From NCBI GenBank assembly GCA_028715395.1, contig JAQURY010000005.1:1-40707 (forward strand): a DNA stretch of 40,707 bases, read 5' to 3'. Positions 12,887-21,677 of the stretch are shown here, piece by piece (position 1 is the stretch's first letter; each line of letters opens with the position of its first letter). The notes beneath the pieces were generated by a model. The model was not told the origin of the DNA. It made no database searches and was given only the letters and a program-made list of their open reading frames with translations. The DNA is from Minisyncoccota bacterium (GTDB taxonomy: Bacteria; Patescibacteriota; Minisyncoccia; UBA6257; 02-FULL-45-10c). Made by a program: the position numbers and the translations under genes.

Positions 12887-15800
12887 ATGAAACCCTTTAT
12901 TCACCTCCACACCCATTCGCACTATTCCCTCCTTGATGGTTTGGCTAAAATTGACGGCCTTGTGGACCGCGCCAAAGAACTCGGCATGGATTCACTCGCT
13001 CTCACCGATCACGGCAATCTTTACGGCGCCATAGAGTTTTATAAAACCGCAAAAAGAGCTGGCATCAAACCGATTCTCGGAGTTGAAACTTACGTTGCCC
13101 CAAACAAACATACGGATAAGCGTCCCAAAATAGATAATCAAAATTATCACCTGATTCTTTTGGCTGAAAATAAAACCGGCTGGCAAAATATAATTCACCT
13201 TGTCACAAAATCTTATCTTGACGGGTTTTATTACAAACCGAGAGTAGATCATGACCTGCTCCGCGAATATCACGAGGGAATTATCGCCCTCTCCGCCTGC
13301 GCGGCGGGAGAAATCGGCCAAGCAATTATTTCAAACCAATATGAAGAAGCGAAAAAAATCGCTCTGGAATATGAGCATATTTTCGGCAAGGGAAATTATT
13401 TTTTGGAAACTCAACATCACCCGAATATTTCCGACTGCATAAAAATAAATAAAGAGGTTTTGAAACTCTCAAAAGAAACCGGAATTGAAGTTGTGGCCAC
13501 GCAGGATATCCATTATTTAAAACCCGAGGACGCGGATGTGCACGACGTTCTGCTCGCGGTCCAAACAGGCAATACTATTGATGACCCCGACCGCCTGACT
13601 TTAAAAATGGACGATTTTTCAATGCGTTCGCCGGAAGAAATGAACGAGTTTTTTAAAGACAATCCGGAAGTTTTGGAAAACACCGCAAAAATCGCTGAGC
13701 GCTGCAATGTCGAAATAGAACTCCACAAAATCATGTTGCCGAAATTTTCTTTGCCGGAAAATAAAACCGCCAATGATTTTTTGAATGATTTAATAAAAGA
13801 AAAATTGCCTCTGCGATACAGCCCCGTCACTGACGAAGTCCAAAAACGTCTGGATTTTGAATTGAGCGTCATAGAAAAAACCGGATTCACCGATTACTTT
13901 TTAATCGTCCAGGATTTCGTCAATTGGGCAAAAGAAAGAGGCATTGTCGTGGGACCGGGCAGAGGTTCGGCCGCCGGCAGCATAGTTTCTTATATATTGG
14001 GAATCACCGACTTGGATCCGCTAAAATATAATCTCCTTTTTGAAAGGTTTTTAAATCCTGAAAGAATTTCCATGCCCGATATCGATTTGGACTTCACCGA
14101 CGTCCGCCGGGATGAAGTTTTCGGGTATTTGAAAGAAAAATACGGAGAAAACAGAACCGCCCACATTATTACCTTCGGAACAATGGCTGCCAGAGCCGCA
14201 ATCCGCGATGCCGGCCGGGCCATGGGAATACCGCTAAGTTTCTGCGACCAAATCGCCAAACTGATTCCATTTAACAATGACTTGGACGAAGCCCTAAACG
14301 GCGTGTCTGAGTTGAAAACTCTTTATGAAAACGAACCTGATGCCAAAAAACTTGTTGATATAGCCAAAAAATTGGAAGGAGTGGCCCGACACGCATCCGT
14401 TCACGCCTGCGGAACCGTTATCTCGCAGGAACCGCTGACTGATTACTTGCCACTTCAGCATTCCCCTCAAGACCCCAATGCGGTTATGACTCAATTTGAA
14501 ATGCACAGTATTGAAGATATTGGTCTTTTAAAAATGGACTTGCTCGGACTGAAAAACCTGACCATCATTGAAAACACTTTGCGACTCGTTGAAGAAAATA
14601 CCGGAGAAAAAATAAATATCGGCAACATTCCTTTGGACGATAAAAATGTTTTCAAAATTCTGCAGGAGGCCGATACCACCGGAATCTTCCAGCTGGAAAG
14701 CAGCGGCATGCGCCGGTATCTGAAAGAATTAAAACCAAGCAATATGGAAGATATTATTGCCATGGTCGCTCTTTACCGCCCCGGACCGATGGAGCTTATC
14801 CCGACCTACATAAAAAGAAAATTCGGAAAAGAGCCCGTTGTTTATCTCCACGAAAAACTTGAACCCGTTTTGAAGAACACTTATGGCATCATGATTTACC
14901 AGGAACAGCTGATGAACGGCGCGCGCGCCCTGTCCGGCATCACTCTTTCGGAAGCGGACATTTTAAGAAAAGCCGTCGGAAAGAAAATCGCCAAATTATT
15001 GCAGGAACAAAAAAGCAAAATTATTGACGGCGCGATAAAAAACGGCGTCAAAAAAGAAATCGCAGAGCAATTCTGGCTGCTGATTGAGCCGTTTGATAAA
15101 TATGGATTCAACCGTTCGCATGCCGCCTGCTACGCCATGATCGCCTATCGCACCGCTTATTTGCGAGCCCATTTCCCGGCTGAATTTTATACCTCGCTTT
15201 TCAACTCCGATTCCGGAGATATTGAACGCATAGCATTCCTGATATCTGAAGCTAAAAAAGCCGGCATTGCGGTTTTGCCCCCGGATATAAATAAAAGCTT
15301 GGCAACTTTCGCGCCAGAGGAAAAAAGTGTCCGATTCGGGCTTCTGGCAATTAAAAATCTTGGACAAAATATTGTCGACGCTATCGTCAGCGAAAGACAA
15401 CGAGGCGGACCATTCAAAAACCTCACCGATTTGCTGGAACGCGTTGACCATAAAGACCTAAATAAAAAATCTCTTGAAGCATTGCTTAAATGCGGCGCGC
15501 TGGAATCGTTAAATATAGAAAGAAATTCCGGATTATTGAATATTGAAGATATTCTTAAATTCTCCGGCAACTTAAAACGCTCCAAGCAGACAAACCAGCA
15601 TTCTCTGTTTGGCACCCATTCCAATACTCCGTCCTTAAACTCTCTGAAGCTTAAAGTTGTTCAAGAAGCCACTCCGAAAGAACGCCTGGCCTGGGAAAAA
15701 GAATTGCTCGGTCTTTATATTTCCGACCATCCTCTCAATTCCTATAAAGAAAAAATTGCTGAACAGCAGAAACAATATGAAATAAACGATATTAAATATT

Positions 15801-16075
15801 TAAACACCACCAATGGAGACCTCTCGCCGGTCAAGCGGTATAAAATCGTTGGAATGGTCGCCAAAATCCATAAAATCGTCACCAAAATGGGTCAGCCGAT
15901 GGCTTTCGTAGTAATTGAAGATTTTACCGATAATCTGGAAATAATAGTTTTCTCCGATACTTTGGAAAAAACCATGCCCATTTGGCAAGAAGGAAAAGTG
16001 GTGCTTGTTTCCGGAAAAATGTCTTTCAGAAACAACGAGCTTAAAATGATTTGCGAACGCGCGGTAGAAATATAA
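12887..16075 (+). CDS. dnaE: DNA polymerase III alpha subunit
   Basis: The 1062-residue protein is the replicative polymerase subunit. The N-terminal PHP domain is visible from HLHTHSHYSLLDG (residues 6-18) and LTDHGNLYGA to GVETYV. The polymerase core has GPGRGSAAGSIVSYILG (about 353-369) and PDIDLDF (about 400-406, catalytic aspartates), then GIFQLESSGMRRYL and YGFNRSHAACYAMIAYRTAY. Near the C-terminus an OB fold with MVAKIHKIVTKMGQPMAFVV lies at about 985-1004. Length is slightly short of E. coli DnaE (1160). It is transcribed alone, divergent from the microprotein operon. A weak TAGAAT -10 lies about 9 nt before the ATG, and there is no Shine-Dalgarno. Confidence 0.97.
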   Translation: MKPFIHLHTHSHYSLLDGLAKIDGLVDRAKELGMDSLALTDHGNLYGAIEFYKTAKRAGIKPILGVETYVAPNKHTDKRPKIDNQNYHLILLAENKTGWQNIIHLVTKSYLDGFYYKPRVDHDLLREYHEGIIALSACAAGEIGQAIISNQYEEAKKIALEYEHIFGKGNYFLETQHHPNISDCIKINKEVLKLSKETGIEVVATQDIHYLKPEDADVHDVLLAVQTGNTIDDPDRLTLKMDDFSMRSPEEMNEFFKDNPEVLENTAKIAERCNVEIELHKIMLPKFSLPENKTANDFLNDLIKEKLPLRYSPVTDEVQKRLDFELSVIEKTGFTDYFLIVQDFVNWAKERGIVVGPGRGSAAGSIVSYILGITDLDPLKYNLLFERFLNPERISMPDIDLDFTDVRRDEVFGYLKEKYGENRTAHIITFGTMAARAAIRDAGRAMGIPLSFCDQIAKLIPFNNDLDEALNGVSELKTLYENEPDAKKLVDIAKKLEGVARHASVHACGTVISQEPLTDYLPLQHSPQDPNAVMTQFEMHSIEDIGLLKMDLLGLKNLTIIENTLRLVEENTGEKINIGNIPLDDKNVFKILQEADTTGIFQLESSGMRRYLKELKPSNMEDIIAMVALYRPGPMELIPTYIKRKFGKEPVVYLHEKLEPVLKNTYGIMIYQEQLMNGARALSGITLSEADILRKAVGKKIAKLLQEQKSKIIDGAIKNGVKKEIAEQFWLLIEPFDKYGFNRSHAACYAMIAYRTAYLRAHFPAEFYTSLFNSDSGDIERIAFLISEAKKAGIAVLPPDINKSLATFAPEEKSVRFGLLAIKNLGQNIVDAIVSERQRGGPFKNLTDLLERVDHKDLNKKSLEALLKCGALESLNIERNSGLLNIEDILKFSGNLKRSKQTNQHSLFGTHSNTPSLNSLKLKVVQEATPKERLAWEKELLGLYISDHPLNSYKEKIAEQQKQYEINDIKYLNTTNGDLSPVKRYKIVGMVAKIHKIVTKMGQPMAFVVIEDFTDNLEIIVFSDTLEKTMPIWQEGKVVLVSGKMSFRNNELKMICERAVEI

Positions 16076-16092
16076 AATCTCAACCCCAACTT

Positions 16093-16128
16093 TGTATAGT
16101 ATATGCTAATATTAGCATATACTATACA
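16093..16128. repeat. Perfect 36-bp palindrome between dnaE and thrS
   Basis: The left half (TGTATAGTATATGCTAAT) and the right half (ATTAGCATATACTATACA) are exact reverse complements, with the axis between 16110 and 16111 and no spacer. No T-run follows on either strand, so it is not a standard intrinsic terminator. It lies 18 nt after the dnaE stop and 54 nt before the thrS -35 box. Confidence 0.9.
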
Positions 16129-16181
16129 GATTTAACTTTGATTATTGAAACATCCTTTAAATATCTTATATATTGGTAATT

Positions 16182-16210
16182 TTGAAAAACTTTAAAAAAT
16201 CATTTATAAT
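16182..16210 (+). promoter_or_regulatory. Consensus promoter for thrS, predicted leaderless
   Basis: TTGAAA (16182-16187), a 17-nt spacer and a perfect TATAAT (16205-16210). The ATG follows after only 6 nt, so transcription should start at or beside the first base of the start codon. Confidence 0.8.
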
Positions 16211-16216
16211 CTAACC

Positions 16217-17962
16217 ATGTCCGAAAAATCAATTGAAAACATCCGCCACTCGCTCTCCCACCTTTTGGCCGCGGCAGTGCTCAAAAAATATCCCGATACC
16301 AAGCTCGGCATCGGCCCGACTATTGAAAACGGGTTTTATTACGATTTCTTATTTACCAAGCCGATTAATGACGCCGATTTAATTGAATTTGAAAAAGAAA
16401 TGAGAGCCCTCATTAAACAAAGCCTTGATTTCAAATCTGAAGAAATCACTTCCGCCGCCGCTAAAAAATTATTCAAAAACCAACCCTTTAAATTAGAACT
16501 TATTGAGGAACTAGCGAAAGAAAAATCGCCGATGTCTCTGTATCACACCAGCGATATTTTTACCGACCTTTGCCGCGGCCCGCACGTCAAAAATACAAAA
16601 GAAATAAATCACGACGCCTTCAAACTCACCCATATTGCCGGCGCCTATTGGAAAGGCAGCGAAAAAAATCCGATGCTTACCAGAATTTATGGCTTGGCCT
16701 TCAATACCAATAAAGAGCTGGAGGATTATTTGGTATTTATGGAAGAAGCCAAAAAACGCGACCATCGCGAACTCGGCAAAAAATTTGAAATATTCACTTT
16801 CAGCGAGGAAATCGGTCAAGGACTTCCCATTTGGCTCCCCAACGGAACCATTATTAAAGATTTAATAGAAAATTTGGCCAAGGAAAAAGAAGCTGCCGAA
16901 GGATATCAGCGCGTCAGCACTCCTGTCATTACAAAAGAAAATCTTTTTATAAAAAGCGGCCATTTGCCCCATTACAAAGAAAGTATGTATGCGCCGATGG
17001 ATATAGACGGAGAAAATTATTATTTGAAGCCGATGAATTGCCCGTTTCACCACACTGTTTATGCTTCCAAGCCGCGAAGTTATCGCGAACTGCCCTTGCG
17101 CTTGGCTGAATATGGTCTTTGCCACCGCTATGAAAAAAGTGGTGAGCTCCAAGGACTTATGAGAGTTAGATCAATGGATATGAATGATGCTCATATTTAT
17201 GTGCGTCCCGACCAGGTTCGCGACGAAATTAAAAGAGTTATTGAGCTTCATGAATTTTATTATAAGCTTTTTGAAATCAAAAAAATAAAATATCGTTTGT
17301 CTCTCCATGATAAAAAAGAGCTTGGTAAAAAATATGTTGATATGCCCAAAGCCTGGATCGAAAATGAAAAAATTCTCCGCGAAGTTCTTCAAGGCCTAAA
17401 AGTTGATTTCTATGAAGCCGAAAACGAAGCTGCATTTTATGGACCAAAAATAGACATTCAAGTCTATTCGATTATCGGAAAGGAATACACGCTCGGAACA
17501 GTTCAGCTAGATTTCGCACAGCCTCAGCGTTTTGATTTGAAATATATCGACGATAAAGGCAAAGAAGTTATGCCCTATGTTATCCATCGCGCCCCCCTTT
17601 CCACGCACGAAAGATTTATAGGATTCCTCATTGAACACTATGCCGGCGCTTTTCCGTTTTGGCTGTCTCCCGTTCAGATAAAAATTCTGCCTGTCGGAGA
17701 AAATCACGTTAAAAAATGCCAGGAAATTAAAGATTCTCTGTCCGCCGAAAAATTCAGAGTTGAAATTGATGATTCCGGCGAAACCCTTGGGAAAAAAATC
17801 CGCGGAGCCGAAATGCAGAAAGTTCCTTATACTATCGTCATCGGAGATAAAGAAATGGAATCGGGCAAAATCGCCGTCCGTGAAAGAGGTAAAAAAGACA
17901 TTGAAACAATAGAGCTGGATAAATTCATTGAAAACTGCCAAAAATTGACAATTAAAATATAA
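16217..17962 (+). CDS. thrS: Threonyl-tRNA synthetase lacking the TGS domain
   Basis: The 581-residue class II synthetase charges tRNA-Thr. It starts directly with the editing domain: RHSLSHLLAAAVLKKY (zinc/catalytic HxxxH) and LCRGPHV with the matching Cys and His. The catalytic core follows: LKPMNCPFHHTVYASKPRSY, GLCHRYEKSGELQGLMRVRS (motif 2), GTVQLDFAQPQRFDLKYI and YVIHRAPLSTHERFIGFLIE (motif 3). The anticodon-binding domain is at the C-terminus (SPVQIKILPVG to the end). The roughly 60-residue N-terminal TGS domain of E. coli ThrRS (642) is absent. Motif 3 reads APLSTHERF instead of the usual AILGSLERF. A consensus promoter makes this transcript leaderless, and a bidirectional terminator follows. 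Confidence 0.96.
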   Translation: MSEKSIENIRHSLSHLLAAAVLKKYPDTKLGIGPTIENGFYYDFLFTKPINDADLIEFEKEMRALIKQSLDFKSEEITSAAAKKLFKNQPFKLELIEELAKEKSPMSLYHTSDIFTDLCRGPHVKNTKEINHDAFKLTHIAGAYWKGSEKNPMLTRIYGLAFNTNKELEDYLVFMEEAKKRDHRELGKKFEIFTFSEEIGQGLPIWLPNGTIIKDLIENLAKEKEAAEGYQRVSTPVITKENLFIKSGHLPHYKESMYAPMDIDGENYYLKPMNCPFHHTVYASKPRSYRELPLRLAEYGLCHRYEKSGELQGLMRVRSMDMNDAHIYVRPDQVRDEIKRVIELHEFYYKLFEIKKIKYRLSLHDKKELGKKYVDMPKAWIENEKILREVLQGLKVDFYEAENEAAFYGPKIDIQVYSIIGKEYTLGTVQLDFAQPQRFDLKYIDDKGKEVMPYVIHRAPLSTHERFIGFLIEHYAGAFPFWLSPVQIKILPVGENHVKKCQEIKDSLSAEKFRVEIDDSGETLGKKIRGAEMQKVPYTIVIGDKEMESGKIAVRERGKKDIETIELDKFIENCQKLTIKI

Positions 17963-17967
17963 GTATT

Positions 17968-18000
17968 AAAAAATCCCCTTGATAATATCGGGGATTTTTT
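17968..18000. terminator. Bidirectional terminator between thrS and coiled-coil gene
   Basis: AAAAAATCCCC / GGGGATTTTTT stem (17968-17978 and 17990-18000) with an eleven-base loop gives a T-run on both strands. It serves thrS on plus and the gene ending at 17999 on minus, and it overlaps that gene's TAA. Confidence 0.9.
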
Positions 18001-18439
18001 ATTTCATCTCGCCTTTCATTTTTTCCAGCACTTCGTTTACTTCTTGAACTACATCTTCGTGTTTTTTATCTCTTTCCGCCTGAGTTTCTTTGTAAAGAAT
18101 TTCATCCAGTTCTTTTACCGGATCATTAAACTTTTCCGTTTTTTCCAAATTTTTCTCGTTTATCCTTCTCGCTTCGTCGGCCCGCAACGCCTCTTCCATA
18201 ACTTTTTCTGTTTGTTTTATCGCTTTTTCCGAAGCCAATCCTTTGAAATATCTTTCTCCTTTCGCCTTTATTTCTTTGGCTTCTTTTATTTTAAGCGCTT
18301 CTATTCTCGCTTTTTCTTCTTTTTCTTTCCTCGCAATTTCTCTAGCCTTAACAACGTCAATATCTTCCGGCCTTAAAGGAGGCATACCTTTAGGCGCTTC
18401 TCCCTTAAAACCTCCAAACATTGATTCAAATAATCCCAT
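17999..18439 (-). CDS. Charged coiled-coil protein of unknown function
   Basis: The 146-residue protein begins MGLFESMFGGFKGEAPKGMP and then is almost entirely charged helix, with long Lys/Glu/Ala/Arg runs such as KAREIARKEKEEKARIEALK and ERYFKGLASEKAIKQTEKVM. It has no signal peptide or membrane helix. I do not recognise a family; a soluble coiled-coil or helical scaffold is all that can be said. An upstream TTG start (18461-18463) would add 8 residues, but the ATG at 18437-18439 is preferred. The stop codon lies in the shared terminator. It follows gatB closely and may be co-transcribed with it. Confidence 0.65.
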   Translation of the reverse strand: MGLFESMFGGFKGEAPKGMPPLRPEDIDVVKAREIARKEKEEKARIEALKIKEAKEIKAKGERYFKGLASEKAIKQTEKVMEEALRADEARRINEKNLEKTEKFNDPVKELDEILYKETQAERDKKHEDVVQEVNEVLEKMKGEMK

Positions 18440-18466
18440 ATCTTTATGATAATCACACTCCAATAA

Positions 18467-19924
18467 TTAAATCAACTGGTCCTTAAAAAGCTTCTGCAAA
18501 ACTGCCGGATTTCCCTTTCCCTTTAACGCTCCCATTGCCTTACCGACAAAAAACTGCAAGGCGTTTGTTTTTCCTTTCTTATAATCCGCCACAACCGCGG
18601 GATTTTCTTCAATTATTTTCTTAATTATCGGTAAAAGCTCCGATTCATCCGAAACCTGAGACAACCCCTCCTCCTTAACAATCTGCCGCGGATCAGCGCC
18701 CGCCTGCGCCATTTGTATAAGTAAATTTTTAGCCACTCTGCTGGAAATTTCTTTAGCCGAAATCATTTTAATCAAATCCGCGAAATTCTCGGGTGTAATT
18801 CTCAGGTTTTCAAACGAAATTTCCCATTCTTTCATTAGTCCCTTCAAATCGCTGGTTAAATAATTATAAATAAGTTTTATTTCTTCCGGAGATATAACTC
18901 CTTTTTCATCCGCCTCCAGTTCCGAAACGGCATCTTCAAAAAATTCCGCTTCGTCCTTCTCGTCTATCAAATAATCAACTTGCACGCTGTCCAATCCATA
19001 TTCTTTCTGCGTTCTTATTCTCTTGGCCGCAGGCAATTCGGGCAAAGAATTTTTAATCCCACTTAAATCAAATCCGTCCGATGAAAACACCGGCAGATCC
19101 GGCTCCGGAAAATACCTATAATCATGGCTTTCTTCCTTTGAACGCTGGCCCTCAGTTTTCATCTTGGAGTCGTCCCAGCCGCGGGTTTCCTGTTTGACGG
19201 CCTTGCCACTTTCCAAAATTTCTGTTTGCCTTTCGATTTCGTAATTTATCGCCGCTTCCAATGCGCCAAAAGAGTTAAGATTTTTAACCTCCGCTCTTTG
19301 GCCAAGCTTTTTGTCTTTACTAACGGAAATATTCAAATCAAATCTCATCTGTCCCTTTTCTAAATCCGCATCCGAAACTTCCAGATAACGTAAAATCAAT
19401 TGCAGCTCTTTGGCAAAAGCAGCCGCCTCTTTGGCACTGTGAATATCCGGCTCGGTTACCAATTCCATAAGCGGCAATCCGCCCCTGTTAAAATCAACCA
19501 GCGTAGAATTTCCATCTTCCGAATGAACAAGTTTGCCTGCATCTTCCTCCAAATGAACCCTGTTTAATTTCACTTTTTTATCTCCTCCGATACGCGAAGA
19601 AATGTCAATCAATCCGCCCTTCACTATCGGCATATCAAATTGCGATATCTGATAACCTTTCGGCAAATCCGGATAAAAATAATTTTTCCGGTCAAACTTG
19701 AATTTTTTGTTAATTTCTCCGCCAACCGCAAATCCTATTTTAATAATGGCCTCTATGGCTTTTTTATTGGCAGTCGGCAAAACCCCCGGATGTCCAAGGC
19801 AAATCGGGCAAACATTAACGTTTGGATGCTGTTCCGAAGTGTCATTTGGACAATCGCAAAACATCTTGGTCTCCGTCTTAAGCTCACAATGTATTTCCAG
19901 TCCAATTGTCGGTTTATAATCCAT
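18467..19924 (-). CDS. gatB: Asp-tRNA(Asn)/Glu-tRNA(Gln) amidotransferase subunit B
   Basis: The 485-residue GatB is the tRNA-binding and kinase-like subunit of GatCAB, which converts Glu-tRNA(Gln) or Asp-tRNA(Asn) to the amidated forms. Clear motifs are PTIGLEIHCELKTETKMFCD, PNVNVCPICLGHPGVLPTAN, FDRKNYFYPDLPKGYQISQF and DFNRGGLPLMELVTEPDIHS. The C-terminal YqeY-like tail domain (to KGKGNPAVLQKLFKDQL) is complete. gatA and gatC are not in the window, so they must lie elsewhere. Its presence suggests that the organism lacks GlnRS or AsnRS, which is only an inference. An extended -10 promoter lies 9 nt before the ATG. Confidence 0.96.
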   Translation of the reverse strand: MDYKPTIGLEIHCELKTETKMFCDCPNDTSEQHPNVNVCPICLGHPGVLPTANKKAIEAIIKIGFAVGGEINKKFKFDRKNYFYPDLPKGYQISQFDMPIVKGGLIDISSRIGGDKKVKLNRVHLEEDAGKLVHSEDGNSTLVDFNRGGLPLMELVTEPDIHSAKEAAAFAKELQLILRYLEVSDADLEKGQMRFDLNISVSKDKKLGQRAEVKNLNSFGALEAAINYEIERQTEILESGKAVKQETRGWDDSKMKTEGQRSKEESHDYRYFPEPDLPVFSSDGFDLSGIKNSLPELPAAKRIRTQKEYGLDSVQVDYLIDEKDEAEFFEDAVSELEADEKGVISPEEIKLIYNYLTSDLKGLMKEWEISFENLRITPENFADLIKMISAKEISSRVAKNLLIQMAQAGADPRQIVKEEGLSQVSDESELLPIIKKIIEENPAVVADYKKGKTNALQFFVGKAMGALKGKGNPAVLQKLFKDQLI

Positions 19925-19933
19925 AATAAGCTT

Positions 19934-19942
19934 ATTTTAACA
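19934..19942 (-). promoter_or_regulatory. Extended -10 promoter for gatB, predicted near-leaderless
   Basis: TGTTAAAAT (TAAAAT at 19934-19939) lies on the minus strand, 9 nt before the gatB ATG. The -35 region is only a T-run. It sits just beyond the tmk terminator. Confidence 0.5.
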
Positions 19943-19954
19943 CGATTTTTTCAT

Positions 19955-19983
19955 AAAAAAAGCTCTGATATTCCTACCAGAGC
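19955..19983 (-). terminator. Terminator after tmk
   Basis: GCTCTG / CAGAGC (19962-19967 and 19978-19983), ten-base loop, followed by seven T on the minus strand. It lies 5 nt past the tmk stop. Confidence 0.88.
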
Positions 19984-19987
19984 GGCC

Positions 19988-20605
19988 TTATATGATTTTA
20001 TCCGCCTGCCTTTTAACCACCCTAAAAACCGCATCCGTATTTTTATTTCCATCTACAACAACTATATTCTCTTTTTTTAAAATCCCCGACAAAGAAAGAA
20101 AATTCTTTCCCAATAATTTCATAAAATTTTCTTGCTCAAAAATTTCATTGTACGGCCGCTTACCATCTCTTGCTATCCGCTTAAGCGCCGTCTTGACCGG
20201 CACATCGATTATTACGGCTAAAGCGGGAATTAAAATCCCTTGATGCTTTTTAATAAGATTTTTTATTGGGATCCCCTGCGCCCACTGATAAGCCAGCGTT
20301 GAATATTTATAACGATCGCAAATTACATCATGACCAGCTTTAAGCTCTTTTTTTATCCAAGCCGCATGCACCTTCCTGTCTTTTATAAAAAGATCCGTAA
20401 AAACTCCGCCATTATTTTTGGGATCCCCGTCCCTTTTAAGCAAGTTCCTGAGCCGGGCGCGATATTTTGATATATACGGCTCGCGGGTTAAAAAAACATG
20501 GTTTTGTTTGTCTTTATCAAATAAATAAGCTGCTAATTTTTTAGCTACAGTCCCCTTGCCCGATCCGTCAATACCGTCAATAACTATAAACTTTCCCCTT
20601 TTCAT
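19988..20605 (-). CDS. tmk: Thymidylate kinase (dTMP kinase)
   Basis: The 205-residue kinase phosphorylates dTMP to dTDP. It has the P-loop IDGIDGSGKGTVAKKLAAYL (residues 9-28), the TREPY loop of the TMPK family (residues about 40-44) and the DRYKYSTLAYQ substrate motif (about 97-107). A lid-like region follows with ALKRIARDGKRPYNEIFEQE, then a C-terminal helix. The closest family is TMPK; a broader P-loop dNMP kinase cannot be excluded by eye. A perfect TATAAT lies 6 nt before the ATG, so the mRNA is probably leaderless. It follows rplK but has its own promoter. Confidence 0.85.
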   Translation of the reverse strand: MKRGKFIVIDGIDGSGKGTVAKKLAAYLFDKDKQNHVFLTREPYISKYRARLRNLLKRDGDPKNNGGVFTDLFIKDRKVHAAWIKKELKAGHDVICDRYKYSTLAYQWAQGIPIKNLIKKHQGILIPALAVIIDVPVKTALKRIARDGKRPYNEIFEQENFMKLLGKNFLSLSGILKKENIVVVDGNKNTDAVFRVVKRQADKII

Positions 20606-20611
20606 AATTTA

Positions 20612-20617
20612 ATTATA
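20612..20617 (-). promoter_or_regulatory. -10 box for tmk, predicted leaderless
   Basis: A perfect TATAAT is on the minus strand 6 nt before the tmk ATG. No good -35 is seen; the upstream region overlaps the rplK terminator. Confidence 0.5.
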
Positions 20618-20621
20618 ACTT

Positions 20622-20649
20622 AAAAAATTCAGCCCTTCGGCTGAATTTT
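20622..20649 (-). terminator. Terminator after rplK
   Basis: A perfect 11-bp stem AAAATTCAGCC / GGCTGAATTTT (20624-20634 and 20639-20649) with a four-base loop and T-run on the minus strand. It overlaps the rplK stop codon. Confidence 0.93.
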
Positions 20650-21073
20650 AATCTACTATCTCAATGCCCATGTTTTTCGCAGTTCCCGCAATAATCTTTT
20701 CCGCCGCGTCCAAGTCATAAGCATTCAAGTCCGGCATTTTTCTTTCGGCTATTTTCCTTAAATCAGCCCTCGTAACTTTCCCTACTTTAGTAGTCAGGGC
20801 ATTGCCCGAACCCTTTTCGATTCCGGCCGCCTTTTTGAGCAAAGCCGAAGCAGGAGGAGTTTTAAGCTTAAAATCAAAACTTCTATCTTCATAAATAGTG
20901 ATTTCCGCCGGCACAACATCGCCAATCATATCTTTTGTGGCATCATTGAACCTCTTGCAGAAGTCCTGGATATTCACTCCGTGCGGACCGAGCGCGGTTC
21001 CAACCGGAGGCGCCGGATTCGCTTTGCCGGCTTCTAACTGCAGTTTTAAAGTTGTCTTGATAGGTTTTGCCAT
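20648..21073 (-). CDS. rplK: 50S ribosomal protein L11
   Basis: The 141-residue protein is full-length L11: [40 protein letters not shown] and [21 protein letters not shown]. The C-terminal RNA-binding domain is [39 protein letters not shown]11 helps form the GTPase-associated centre with 23S rRNA. It is the last gene of secE-nusG-rplK. The usual next gene rplA (L1) is absent; tmk follows instead. A strong terminator closes the operon. It has no Shine-Dalgarno. Confidence 0.97.
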   Translation of the reverse strand: MAKPIKTTLKLQLEAGKANPAPPVGTALGPHGVNIQDFCKRFNDATKDMIGDVVPAEITIYEDRSFDFKLKTPPASALLKKAAGIEKGSGNALTTKVGKVTRADLRKIAERKMPDLNAYDLDAAEKIIAGTAKNMGIEIVD

Positions 21074-21095
21074 TTTCGTGAGCTTTTATATTACT

Positions 21096-21674
21096 TTAAA
21101 TTTTCTGAATTTGCAATGAGTCGATTTCTACCAGGGTATCCCTGCCGAAAATCGGAACCAACACCTTAATTTTGCCTTTTTCCTCGTCAACTTCAGCGAC
21201 TTTCGCGTCGTAATCCTTAAAGGGCCCATCTGTAATTTTTACTAAATCTCCAACTCTAAAATCAACCTTGATTTTCGTTTCTTTATTTTCCATTCTGGAA
21301 AGCAAAGTATCTACTTCTGATTTTGAAAGCGGAACCGGAGTTGTTGAGTCCGGGCCTACAAATCCTGTAACTCGCGGAGTATTTCTGACCACGTACCACG
21401 TGTCTTCAGTTAAAATCATGTCCACCAAAACATATCCCGGATAAATTTTTTCTTCTGCTATTCTCCTTTTTCCGTTTTTAATTTTTACTTTAACTTCTTT
21501 CGGAACTAAAACATTAAAAATCTTGTCGCCCATCGCAAGCGAATCCACCCTTTGTCTCAGGTAACGCACAACCGCGTCTTCATATCCGGAATAAGTATGA
21601 ACCGCGTACCAATGCCTTTCTTTTTTGCCGGCCTCGGTTTGTTTCCCCGTTTCCGTTGTTTTTTTATTATCCAT
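21096..21674 (-). CDS. nusG: Transcription elongation factor NusG
   Basis: The 192-residue NusG has an N-terminal NGN domain (HWYAVHTYSGYEDAVVRYLR, KIYPGYVLVDMILTEDTWYV, RNTPRVTGFVGPDS) and a C-terminal KOW domain (DLVKITDGPFKDYDAKVAEV, ending GRDTLVEIDSLQIQ). It binds RNA polymerase and couples transcription to translation or Rho. The N-terminus carries about 20 extra residues rich in Lys, Thr and Glu. It lies 3 nt after secE and 22 nt before rplK. Confidence 0.97.
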   Translation of the reverse strand: MDNKKTTETGKQTEAGKKERHWYAVHTYSGYEDAVVRYLRQRVDSLAMGDKIFNVLVPKEVKVKIKNGKRRIAEEKIYPGYVLVDMILTEDTWYVVRNTPRVTGFVGPDSTTPVPLSKSEVDTLLSRMENKETKIKVDFRVGDLVKITDGPFKDYDAKVAEVDEEKGKIKVLVPIFGRDTLVEIDSLQIQKI

Positions 21675-21677
21675 AAA

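Noticed and set aside
16093-16128. The palindrome as an ordinary intrinsic terminator of dnaE
   Set aside because: The stem is AT-rich, with no loop spacer and no T-run after it on either strand.
18440-18463. TTG start of the coiled-coil protein
   Set aside because: It adds eight unconserved-looking residues. The ATG fits better, but the difference is small.
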